From Bacteroidia bacterium (GTDB lineage: Bacteria; Bacteroidota; Bacteroidia; SpSt-205): 62,304 bases of DNA. The stretch covers positions 1-62,304 of the forward strand of contig JANZYW010000004.1 of assembly GCA_026413325.1 (NCBI GenBank), given 5' to 3'. Position numbers and translations under genes: made by a program. Shown one piece after another: positions 25,464-33,736 of the stretch (its first letter is position 1; each line of letters starts with the position of its first letter). The notes below the pieces were generated by a model, which saw only the letters and a list, made by a program, of their open reading frames with translations, had not been told where the DNA came from and made no database searches.

Positions 25464-27785
25464 TCAGAATCGGAAATTGTATGAAATGGAGGGGACCCAT
25501 CGGAAGAGATAGAGGTTGTAGGCACGTTGGATATTTGGATTGTTTTCATCTTGCCTCAGTCGCAGGGCCCACATGTTCCGTCGCCCGTATAGATTATAAA
25601 GAGAGAAGTTCCAGCTGGATTGCCAGCGTCTCCCTTCTTTAGGTCGAGGCTTCCATGTGACAGAGATGTCCGCTCTGTGGTAATCAGGCATTCGACGGTT
25701 GTTTCTGCTGTTGTAAACAGCGATGACCTGGTCGTCGAAAATGTATTTTCCAACAGGAAGGGTAATAGGCCGTCCTGTTGCGTATAGAGCGGTGAAACCA
25801 ATGTCCCACTGGTTACTTAGGGCATATTGCAAAACGAGAGTGATTTGATGGGGACGGTCTACATAGTTAGGGAAGGGCTCTGGAGCGATCTGGGGGATGT
25901 AGCGGAAGCTTCGGCTGTAGGTATAAGCCAGCCAGCCTGTGAGGCTGCCAGTGAGCTTTTGGATCATCCATTCGCTTCCGTACGCCCATCCGCGGCCCTG
26001 TACCAGGTCTCGTTCTATCTGCGGATTAAGAAAGATGTCCGCTCCCGCCCGAAAGTCTAACACATTATACATCCATCGGTAGAAGAGTTCCCACGATAGG
26101 TCCCAACTATGCCCTTTCCAGCGAGGGGTTCCCTGGAGAGCTAAAGCCATTTGATATCCGTCTTGACGGCGCACGTTGAGTGTTGTAGGCCACCATATAT
26201 CGGTAGGCAGACCCACAGGAGAGAGAGTAGCTACATGTAAAAACTGCTGCACTCGGCCTGTCGACGCTTTCAGTGCCCACCGATCTGAGAGAGCATAACG
26301 AAGACTGAGCCGTGGTTCTATGCCCCCCCAAGCCTCTATGAGGCGTCCTCTTCCGTAAGAGAGGGTATCCTGGGGTTGCTGCTCGGGAGAGAAAGTGTAG
26401 AGTGTGGCGGGACCCAATAATCCAAATCCTGCCCAGCGGAGTCCTCCCTCGAGGAGCCAGCGACTACCTATCTTGTATCCTGTTTGGACGTACAGAGCGG
26501 CCTCTATACCACGTAGAGAGGGCACCCGATAGGCCCGAATGTTCGAAGTGTCCGAGGTCGGTTCGAGTACCCCAGGTAGAAAGGTATGATGGGTGAGCCC
26601 TGCCCCGAAGCGCAGCTTGAGCTTTTCGGAGAGAAAGTAGTCCCCATCGCTACGCCAGCCAAAGTCTTCGATACCCGACCCGAATCGAGCCTGATTTCTC
26701 CCCTGCTCCACTACGAATGCATAGTCGTATTTGCTGTAGTAGGCCAGGGTATTGATGAAAAGACGGGGGGAGGGTATAAAGTTCCAACGAAGGGTCGTGG
26801 TGGCATTTCCCCAGTTGAAATCTAAAAAGGAAGTCTTGAAAACATCTCGTCCGAAGTATCCTGATAGATAAAATTTGTGCTTATCTCCTGCGCGATAGTT
26901 GACTTTTGCCGTCAGGTCGTAGAAGTACAAAGTAGTACGGCGCAGCTCTGGGTCTCGGGCGAAGAGAAGAAAAAGATCTGCATAACTCCGTCTACCGGTG
27001 AGCAGGAGGCCTGCTCGATCTTTGAGGAGAGGACCTTCCACGCTGAGTCGAGAAGAGATCAAGCCGATACCTCCCGCTGCTTGCCAACGAGGGCTGCTCC
27101 CTTCTCGTAAGCGGACATCGAGCGCGGAAGAGAGCCTCCCTCCGTATTCTGGGGGCATGTATCCCTTGAAGAGTTGGGCATCTTGAAGGGCATCTGCATT
27201 GAAGGCAGAGAATATACCGCCGATATGTCCGGGGTTATAGACGACAGCTTCATCCAACAAGACCAGGTTTTGGTCGAATGACCCCCCGCGCACAAAGAAA
27301 CTGGAGCTTCCGTCACCTGCAGTCGCTACACCAGGAAGAAAAGAAAGGGCTCGCAGAACGTCTACTTCCCCCAAGAGGGCGGGTAGTTTTTTAAGTTGCT
27401 GGACCTCGATGCGATTTTGGCTCATTCCAGCACTTTCAAAGCGGCGCTGTTCATAGGTCTCTATAATCTCCACGCTTCGCAGTTCAACCCCTTCTTCTTT
27501 CAATCGAAAATCATGACGAGTATCGCCTCGCAGAGAAACCCGCAAGGTTTCTGCGCGGTAGCCCACAAATTGGGCTACTATCTGATACTGTCCCGCGGGG
27601 AGCCGAATAGCATAGTACCCATACGGATTTGAGAAAGCCCCTGTCCCGCGCTCTATCACGAAGATCTTGGCGCCTGCAAGCGGTTCTCGGTTGTTTGCAT
27701 CCTGCACGTATCCACTGAGGGTATAGATGTTTTGGGCCCAGAAGATTCCTCCTATGACCGGGGCGATACGCCACATATGCCGCAA
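25464..27785 (-). CDS. TonB-dependent receptor with N-terminal carboxypeptidase-regulatory-like domain
   Basis: LSGYVQDANNREPLAGAKIFV...GAFSNPYGYYAIRLPAG, plug VRGGSFDQNLVLLDEAVVYNPGHIGGIFSAFN, beta-barrel tail. Confidence 0.9.
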   Translation of the reverse strand: MRHMWRIAPVIGGIFWAQNIYTLSGYVQDANNREPLAGAKIFVIERGTGAFSNPYGYYAIRLPAGQYQIVAQFVGYRAETLRVSLRGDTRHDFRLKEEGVELRSVEIIETYEQRRFESAGMSQNRIEVQQLKKLPALLGEVDVLRALSFLPGVATAGDGSSSFFVRGGSFDQNLVLLDEAVVYNPGHIGGIFSAFNADALQDAQLFKGYMPPEYGGRLSSALDVRLREGSSPRWQAAGGIGLISSRLSVEGPLLKDRAGLLLTGRRSYADLFLLFARDPELRRTTLYFYDLTAKVNYRAGDKHKFYLSGYFGRDVFKTSFLDFNWGNATTTLRWNFIPSPRLFINTLAYYSKYDYAFVVEQGRNQARFGSGIEDFGWRSDGDYFLSEKLKLRFGAGLTHHTFLPGVLEPTSDTSNIRAYRVPSLRGIEAALYVQTGYKIGSRWLLEGGLRWAGFGLLGPATLYTFSPEQQPQDTLSYGRGRLIEAWGGIEPRLSLRYALSDRWALKASTGRVQQFLHVATLSPVGLPTDIWWPTTLNVRRQDGYQMALALQGTPRWKGHSWDLSWELFYRWMYNVLDFRAGADIFLNPQIERDLVQGRGWAYGSEWMIQKLTGSLTGWLAYTYSRSFRYIPQIAPEPFPNYVDRPHQITLVLQYALSNQWDIGFTALYATGRPITLPVGKYIFDDQVIAVYNSRNNRRMPDYHRADISVTWKPRPKEGRRWQSSWNFSLYNLYGRRNMWALRLRQDENNPNIQRAYNLYLFRWVPSISYNFRF

Positions 27786-27840
27786 ATAACAAAAACGTCT
27801 TTACCTTCTGGCGTTTCCTGAGTAACCTATACAATAATGG

Positions 27841-27848
27841 TATATTTG
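27841..27848 (+). promoter_or_regulatory. -7 element TATATTTG
   Basis: Exact TAnnTTTG, 4 nt before ATG 27853. Confidence 0.5.
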
Positions 27849-27852
27849 CTGA

Positions 27853-28380
27853 ATGTGGAGGGAGCTCTCTTTTATCGGGATGGCAGTTGCTTCCGTGGCT
27901 TTCCGGCAGTGCGAGACGAAGTCAAAAAAGGCTCAGAGCCAGACGCACACCTCGTCGGAAACCGCCTTATACATTAAGGTAGCTCGTACTCCCTGCTTCG
28001 GACGATGTCCCATAGATGTAGTGGAGCTTTTGCCTGATGGTACTGTCCGATATGAGGGGGAGCGGTTTGTTTCCCGATTAGGCGTGTATACCCGTCGCTT
28101 GTCTGCCGCAGAGCGAAAGGAAGCCGAACGGATCCTCCGAGAAAGCAGCTTTCACCAGTATGCAGAGGTATATGACAATCCTGGGATTACGGATCTTCCT
28201 TCCCTGATACTGGTCTATCGGCTGGAAGGAAGCGAGAAAAAGATCACATGCCGAACGGGATGCCCTCCCGACCTACCTGAGAAAATAGAGCGGTTGCGAG
28301 CTTTTTTAGCTGACCAAGGAGACTTTCAAATGGTGAAAGGTCCTCAGGAAGAAACGCTTTCTGATCCAGGAAATGACTAA
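27853..28380 (+). CDS. DUF6438-like exported protein
   Basis: RTPCFGRCPIDVVELLPDGTVRYEGERFVSRLGVYTRRLS. Confidence 0.65.
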   Translation: MWRELSFIGMAVASVAFRQCETKSKKAQSQTHTSSETALYIKVARTPCFGRCPIDVVELLPDGTVRYEGERFVSRLGVYTRRLSAAERKEAERILRESSFHQYAEVYDNPGITDLPSLILVYRLEGSEKKITCRTGCPPDLPEKIERLRAFLADQGDFQMVKGPQEETLSDPGND

Positions 28381-28588
28381 AATTTATAGATTTTGCTTGT
28401 ATTTCCTCGTAGGCATAGGGATAAATGGGTGTAGTCTGTTTCGAGATCCGCGAGCGAACTGCAACCACCCCAAGCACGAGGAATACATTCGCGAGCAGCA
28501 GGCCTCTCGTTTAGCGAAGCAGACCCGCAGCTACGGTAAACCAGGAAAGGGCCCTCGTCGCGTCCAGAAAAGCTGTCCAAACCCTTGA
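28373..28588 (+). CDS. Small (71 aa) basic putative lipoprotein
   Basis: Lipobox-like VGIGINGC; overlaps both neighbours by a few nt. Confidence 0.5.
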   Translation: MTKIYRFCLYFLVGIGINGCSLFRDPRANCNHPKHEEYIREQQASRLAKQTRSYGKPGKGPRRVQKSCPNP

Positions 28589-30852
28589 GGGAGCTACTGG
28601 GCCTTCTGCTCCTCAGCGGTTTATGGGCCCAGCCCCCTGCTAAAGAGCGTATCACGGCTCTCCTCTCTCGAGCCGAGGAGGCTCCTGATGCAGAAACCGA
28701 AAAATGGGCGCGGGAGGCACTTTCTCTCCTAAGTAGAGAAACGCTTTCCTCTCGAGATCCCAATATATCCCTGTACCTCGGACAAGCGTTAGACCTCTTA
28801 GCCTATGGCTTAGCCTATAGAGGGAAAATAGACTCAGCCCTTTTCTGGGGAGACTCTGCTTACCGGCTCCTGTACCGAACGGGTCATACACAAAAGGCCG
28901 TCGAAGTCAAAGCCAACGTTGCATACTACTTGCACCAGAAAGGAGAAATACTATCCGCGCTCTCTGCGTACCGAGAAATTGCCTCTCTCGCCCAGGCAGC
29001 GGGAAATCAGCGCCTTTTCTTCTATACACTCAACAACCTGGGGGGACTGTTTTCTGAGATCGGACTCCAGGACACCGCTGCACTCCTCTATGAAAAAGCA
29101 TTGAAGGTAGCAGATTCTCTTCAGGAACCTCGACTCCAAGCCTTCGCCCTCAACAATCTCTCCGCGCTATACGAAACGCAGCGGCTCTACGACTATGCAA
29201 AGGAATACGCCTCAAAAGCGCTTTATCTCCGTATCCGAACTGGGGATTCTACCCACCTCCCCAACATTTTATCCAATCTTGGTCGTATTAGTTATATAAA
29301 AGGGGAGCGAGACTCTGCTTTGTATTTTTTTCGAAAGGCGCGAGCTTCTGCAGTCGCTACTCACAATATCCTGGGCCAAGCCACTGCAGCCACTAATCTG
29401 GCTACCTTTTTCCTTCAGGAGAGCAAATGGGACAGTGCTGAGTTTTACCTTCGGGAAAGCTATCAGCTCCGGGCAGCGCTATCTCCTGTAGAGCGCTTCA
29501 AAGCCTATCGTGCCTGGCTTCACTTTTATCAGCGTCGGGTAGAAGGGAGCCAGCATAACCAGAAACAGACTTTTCTTCGGAATGCTCTTTACTGGTTAGA
29601 GAAGGCTCAGCGGCAACTCGACTCTACTCAGGTATATGACACAGAAGCGGTTCAACAGTTTTATCTACACGCGCACGATGTGTATGCCCAGCTGGGAGAC
29701 TTCAGGAGAGCCCTTCAGTTTTATCGCCAGTACGTGCGGTTACGAGATAGTTTACAGAGCCGGCAAGCCCAGCGCAAAGCGATAGAGTCTCGCTATCAAT
29801 ATGAATGGTTCCAACGCGAACGCCTTTTCCATGAGGAGCTGCTTCGCCAGCGGCTCTCTTCCGAGGAGTATCGAGCAAGGCAACGCCTCTGGAAAGGCTT
29901 CATGGCGACAGTAGTAATCATTCTCTCGGGAGGGGGAGCTGGTTTGTATTTCTTATATCGTCGTACCCGACAGCAGCGGGACTTCATCTCCCGTCAGAAA
30001 GAGATACTGGAAAGTTCTTATCTGCTCATCGCTACCCAACATGAGGAGCTACAAAAAAGTCTGCGGTATGCGAAGCGGGTGCAGCAAGCCCTTTTACCTG
30101 CCGAGGATCGACTAAAAGAGCTGTTTCCTTTTGCGCAGGCTCTTTGGTATCAGCCTCGGGCAGAGGTGGGGGGAGATTTTTATTGGGTTCGATCGGGGGG
30201 TGAGCAGCAGTTCATGCTCGTTTCGGGAGACTGTACAGGACATGGAGTTCCTGGTGGGCTCATTACAGCCCTTGCCCTCACCCTATTGGAGCAGGGAGCG
30301 CAGCGGTTGGTAGAGCTTCGGCCGACAGAGTTGGTGCGTTTTCTCCATGAAAACTTTCTTCGGCTATTTCGTGTGGAGGAGAAAAACTCCTTTCAAGAAG
30401 GAATAGAGGGAAGCTTTGTCTGGATGGACTTTGGCAAAGCGCCCCTAGAAATCGAAATCTTGAATGCAGGAGCGTATGCGTGGTGGATGCCCCATGGGGG
30501 AGATATCGTTGAGCTTGAACCAACGGGGGGGCCTGTGGGGGGACGGCTCTTCTCAGTGGGGGAAGCAGGATGGGGAGTTCATAGAATACCCTTGAGTGGC
30601 GGAGGACGCCTGATCTTAGCCAGTGATGGAGTCCGGGATCAGCTCAGTCCCAGTCAGAAAAAATGGGGCCGCAAAGCCTTACGAGAAGCCGTGCGAGAAA
30701 CTAGCTCTCTCCCTCCTCCGGAGGCTCTCTCTGTGCTCCAAAGGAAGTGGGATAGCTTTCGGGGAGGATTTCCGCAGGTCGATGACATCCTCCTTTGGTT
30801 ACTGGACATCTCGCCGCTCCCCAATCAGGTAGCCCAAGAATCCCCTATCTAA
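28585..30852 (+). CDS. TPR-repeat, membrane-anchored SpoIIE/PP2C-type serine phosphatase
   Basis: Signal peptide, TPR-like repeats, TM (GFMATVVIILSGGGAGLYFLYRR), PRAEVGGDFYWV, VSGDCTGHGVPGG, LASDGVRDQ. Confidence 0.9.
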   Translation: MRELLGLLLLSGLWAQPPAKERITALLSRAEEAPDAETEKWAREALSLLSRETLSSRDPNISLYLGQALDLLAYGLAYRGKIDSALFWGDSAYRLLYRTGHTQKAVEVKANVAYYLHQKGEILSALSAYREIASLAQAAGNQRLFFYTLNNLGGLFSEIGLQDTAALLYEKALKVADSLQEPRLQAFALNNLSALYETQRLYDYAKEYASKALYLRIRTGDSTHLPNILSNLGRISYIKGERDSALYFFRKARASAVATHNILGQATAATNLATFFLQESKWDSAEFYLRESYQLRAALSPVERFKAYRAWLHFYQRRVEGSQHNQKQTFLRNALYWLEKAQRQLDSTQVYDTEAVQQFYLHAHDVYAQLGDFRRALQFYRQYVRLRDSLQSRQAQRKAIESRYQYEWFQRERLFHEELLRQRLSSEEYRARQRLWKGFMATVVIILSGGGAGLYFLYRRTRQQRDFISRQKEILESSYLLIATQHEELQKSLRYAKRVQQALLPAEDRLKELFPFAQALWYQPRAEVGGDFYWVRSGGEQQFMLVSGDCTGHGVPGGLITALALTLLEQGAQRLVELRPTELVRFLHENFLRLFRVEEKNSFQEGIEGSFVWMDFGKAPLEIEILNAGAYAWWMPHGGDIVELEPTGGPVGGRLFSVGEAGWGVHRIPLSGGGRLILASDGVRDQLSPSQKKWGRKALREAVRETSSLPPPEALSVLQRKWDSFRGGFPQVDDILLWLLDISPLPNQVAQESPI

Positions 30853-31716
30853 GCGTTTTTCCACGGAGAATCCGGCTCCAGATAGTTTGTCTATAAGCGG
30901 CTTGGGATTTGCATGATATTCGATATGCCAAGTTCGAACTCGTCTAAGCTCCATCGGAGAGAGGCTCTCTATCAGGCTAAACTCGCATCCTTCACAATCT
31001 AACTTCAGGAAATCCACTTCCTCTAAGTCGAACCGATTAAGGAGAGCAGACAAAGAGAGAACCTCGACGGAGATCTGCTCTTCGTATCGGATAAACTTTT
31101 GCAGGGGAGAAGAGGGAGGAGTGAGAGAGTTGGCATCTGGCTCTTTCGGTGCGATCTGGAAGGCAGCTTGCCCTTCATCTGTACCTAAGGCAGCGGGAAG
31201 GAGGAGGATACGGTCGGAGAGCCCCATTCGGGTTATGTTTTCCTGGGCCAATGCATAGTTGGGAGGGTAAGGTTCCAGCCCGATAACCTGTCTCGCCCCT
31301 TGCAAAGCAAAATAGACGGTGGAATCTCCATTGTAGGCTCCGACATCCACTACGACCTTTCCGGAAAAATCCTCTCCATAATCTTTTCTCCCAAAAAGCT
31401 CGTACAGGGTCATAAGGTCCATGCCTACGGTAAGGCGAGTCAGAAACGTCCGGCCAGGGCTCAACTCCCATGCCAGAAGCTCAGGGGCTTCTGGCTGAAC
31501 GGAAGCAGGCTGCATACCCGCTTCTCGCAAAAGCAGAAAACCATACAGATTCGGAGGAGTGATGTGGCATAAGCGGGAAACCCCTGGAAAAAGGCAGAGA
31601 TTGTGTTGGTCCACACCTCGTAGGGCTCGTAGCAAAAGCAGGAATGGAGCGGAAGAGATCCGACGAAGGCGCCGATAGACCCGCAACAGCTTAAGAAGGT
31701 AGAGCCATCGCATCAC
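30799..31716 (-). CDS. FkbM family methyltransferase
   Basis: VVDVGAYNGDSTVYFALQGARQVIGLEPYPPNYALAQENI, VDFLKLDCEGCEF. Confidence 0.88.
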   Translation of the reverse strand: MMRWLYLLKLLRVYRRLRRISSAPFLLLLRALRGVDQHNLCLFPGVSRLCHITPPNLYGFLLLREAGMQPASVQPEAPELLAWELSPGRTFLTRLTVGMDLMTLYELFGRKDYGEDFSGKVVVDVGAYNGDSTVYFALQGARQVIGLEPYPPNYALAQENITRMGLSDRILLLPAALGTDEGQAAFQIAPKEPDANSLTPPSSPLQKFIRYEEQISVEVLSLSALLNRFDLEEVDFLKLDCEGCEFSLIESLSPMELRRVRTWHIEYHANPKPLIDKLSGAGFSVEKRLDRGFLGYLIGERRDVQ

Positions 31717-32573
31717 GCACGGGGATGAAATCGTTGATAAGCTTCTCTCAGCTGTGCAGGAGTGACGGCTAAGTACTTCTGGGTAGTAGCTATACTGGAA
31801 TGCCCCAAAAGCTCTTTTACAGCTTGCACATTGGCTCCACGATGAAGAAGATGAGTTGCGAAGCTGTGCCGAAGGGCATGCGGATGGGTTCCCATGTGTT
31901 TTCTCACTAAACGGTAAATAGCCTTCGCATAGAGAGGCTCCCCTTTTGGGGTACAGAGGAGGTAATCATGCTCCGGCTTCAGAGAAGCTCGAAAAGCAAG
32001 GTAAGTGTGGATTAGTTGGGTTAGCAGGGGATACAGGGGGACTACCCGCCATTTGCTTCCTTTTCCTAATATGTGGAGCTGGCCGGCCGTGAGGTGAATC
32101 TGACCGAGTCGCAGACCCGCCACCTCTCCCCTCCGTAAGCCACACCCATAAAGGAGCTCTATGACAAGCCTATCTCGTACTTGACAGAAGTCTGAGGTGT
32201 GATTTTCTATGGCACGCAGAGCAGAAAGGACTGTGGCCTCAGGTAATGCCTTGGGTAAAGTTCGAGGAAGGCGGGGAGAGGCCAGTGACCATCCCATGCC
32301 AGGCACCCGGAGGATTCGACGGATGTAGGTATCCAGCCGTCGAATAGCCGCTACCTTTCGGGCGCGGGTGGACGCGCGAGGATAACGACTCAGCCAGGCC
32401 CTAAGCTGTTCTGCGGTCGCTTTCCTCCAAGCATCAGGGCTCTCCAAAGGATTGAACCCGTAGAACTCCTCACAAAACGCAGCCCATCCTCGCAGGTCTC
32501 GCATATACGCAGCAGCAGTATGCGAACTGGCCTTTTTCACTCCAGCGAGGTAGTCCAAGAATCCCTGCAGCAC
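31713..32573 (-). CDS. Site-specific tyrosine recombinase (XerC/XerD family)
   Basis: LLYGCGLRRGEVAGLRL, HALRHSFATHLLHRGANVQAVKELLGHSSIATTQKYL. Confidence 0.92.
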   Translation of the reverse strand: MLQGFLDYLAGVKKASSHTAAAYMRDLRGWAAFCEEFYGFNPLESPDAWRKATAEQLRAWLSRYPRASTRARKVAAIRRLDTYIRRILRVPGMGWSLASPRLPRTLPKALPEATVLSALRAIENHTSDFCQVRDRLVIELLYGCGLRRGEVAGLRLGQIHLTAGQLHILGKGSKWRVVPLYPLLTQLIHTYLAFRASLKPEHDYLLCTPKGEPLYAKAIYRLVRKHMGTHPHALRHSFATHLLHRGANVQAVKELLGHSSIATTQKYLAVTPAQLREAYQRFHPRA

Positions 32574-32577
32574 CTGT

Positions 32578-32585
32578 CAAAGGTA
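32578..32585 (-). promoter_or_regulatory. -7 element TACCTTTG of the xer gene
   Basis: Exact TAnnTTTG on minus, 4 nt before GTG 32573. Confidence 0.5.
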
Positions 32586-32609
32586 GCGTACGGCGTGCAT
32601 TTTTGCAGG

Positions 32610-33458
32610 GTGTGGTTTGTGGCAGGCTCCATCCTTACGAACGTCCTCCTTTTGGTATGGCTTCGGCTGTTTCGAGTCCCCGTTTTTCCATTGATAACGT
32701 TGAATTATTGGGTTTGTGTAGGATGGGTTACCCTCCTGGAGCCGCCTAACTGGGAGCAGGTGGCCTCCATTTCGGGGTGGGCGATAGGCGCTTTCTTCCT
32801 ACTGGGAGGATTATTCATAAGCGTTTTTGCCCTGACTGGCGCAGCCACACGAGAGATCGGTATCGGGCTCGTTGGAATGTTGGCCAAACTTTCTGTAGTT
32901 TTTCCAGTGGCATTTTCAGCCTTTTTTATGAAAGAGCCGCTTTCTTTTTTCCAACAGCTTGGTGTTCTTATAGGACTGGGGGCGATTGTTGCGGTCCATT
33001 ACCCGTATCTGCGGGGTGGAGGCTGGCGTGCCCTATTCCGGGCGGGACGCATCGGTATCCTTCTATGGATTGGCAACGGCATCATAGATATTCTTTTCAA
33101 AGCCTTTCAGCCACACTGGGTATCGCTTTCCCCTCTTCAAATCCCTCTCTTCATCATGAGCGTCGCAGGAGCTTTGGGAGTCTTTTTTCACTTAGGAAGA
33201 GGGAAAGGTTCTCTTCTCCTGCATAGGTCGACCCTCGGGACAGCGGTGATACTGGGTACCACTAATCTCCTTTCCATTTATTGTTATTTGAAAGGATTGC
33301 AGAGCTTTCCCGCAGTGCAGTTTTTTCTCTGGAATAATCTCGGTATCGTCCTCTTATCTGGGATAGTGGGTGTTCTCTTCTTTCGGGAACGTTTTTCGTG
33401 GGAGATGGGAGTCGGCTATGGAATGGGGCTCCTGTCTATCTTCTTGGTATCAGCATAA
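32610..33458 (+). CDS. EamA/DMT-type transporter
   Basis: About ten hydrophobic helices; GTG 32610 follows a one-mismatch -7 box CATTTTTG by 4 nt. Confidence 0.7.
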   Translation: MWFVAGSILTNVLLLVWLRLFRVPVFPLITLNYWVCVGWVTLLEPPNWEQVASISGWAIGAFFLLGGLFISVFALTGAATREIGIGLVGMLAKLSVVFPVAFSAFFMKEPLSFFQQLGVLIGLGAIVAVHYPYLRGGGWRALFRAGRIGILLWIGNGIIDILFKAFQPHWVSLSPLQIPLFIMSVAGALGVFFHLGRGKGSLLLHRSTLGTAVILGTTNLLSIYCYLKGLQSFPAVQFFLWNNLGIVLLSGIVGVLFFRERFSWEMGVGYGMGLLSIFLVSA

Positions 33459-33469
33459 CGAAATGAAAA

Positions 33470-33491
33470 AGGCCCCCTTGCTTGGGGGCCT
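33470..33491 (-). terminator. Rho-independent terminator, minus strand
   Basis: AGGCCCCC-AAGCAA-GGGGGCCT followed by TTTTT when read on the minus strand; no U-tract on plus. Confidence 0.75.
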
Positions 33492-33650
33492 CTGGCTGGG
33501 CTTACTCCAAAGAACATAAACTGAGAGCAGACCTGGACCGTTGTAGATCAAAAAAGGTGAGACCTAAGTGCAGAGCGAGGCGGAAAGAGCAGAAACAAAG
33601 ACCTCCCTGAAAAAGAGCTATCTATGTAGAACCAGAGAAGACCCAGACAA
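33470..33650 (-). ncRNA. Candidate structured non-coding RNA, possibly 6S RNA
   Basis: ~180 nt with no convincing ORF. 5' CTGGGT pairs with 3' GCCCAG, CTCT with GGAG, ACATA with TATGT, giving a long closing stem with internal loops directly before a terminator hairpin. Confidence 0.4.
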
Positions 33651-33736
33651 TTTCTCCGAGCTCGGAATGACCTGTTTTTATTTTATATACGGACGCTCGA
33701 CTTTCTCAGGTTGCATGAAAGGTGTAACTTGGATGC

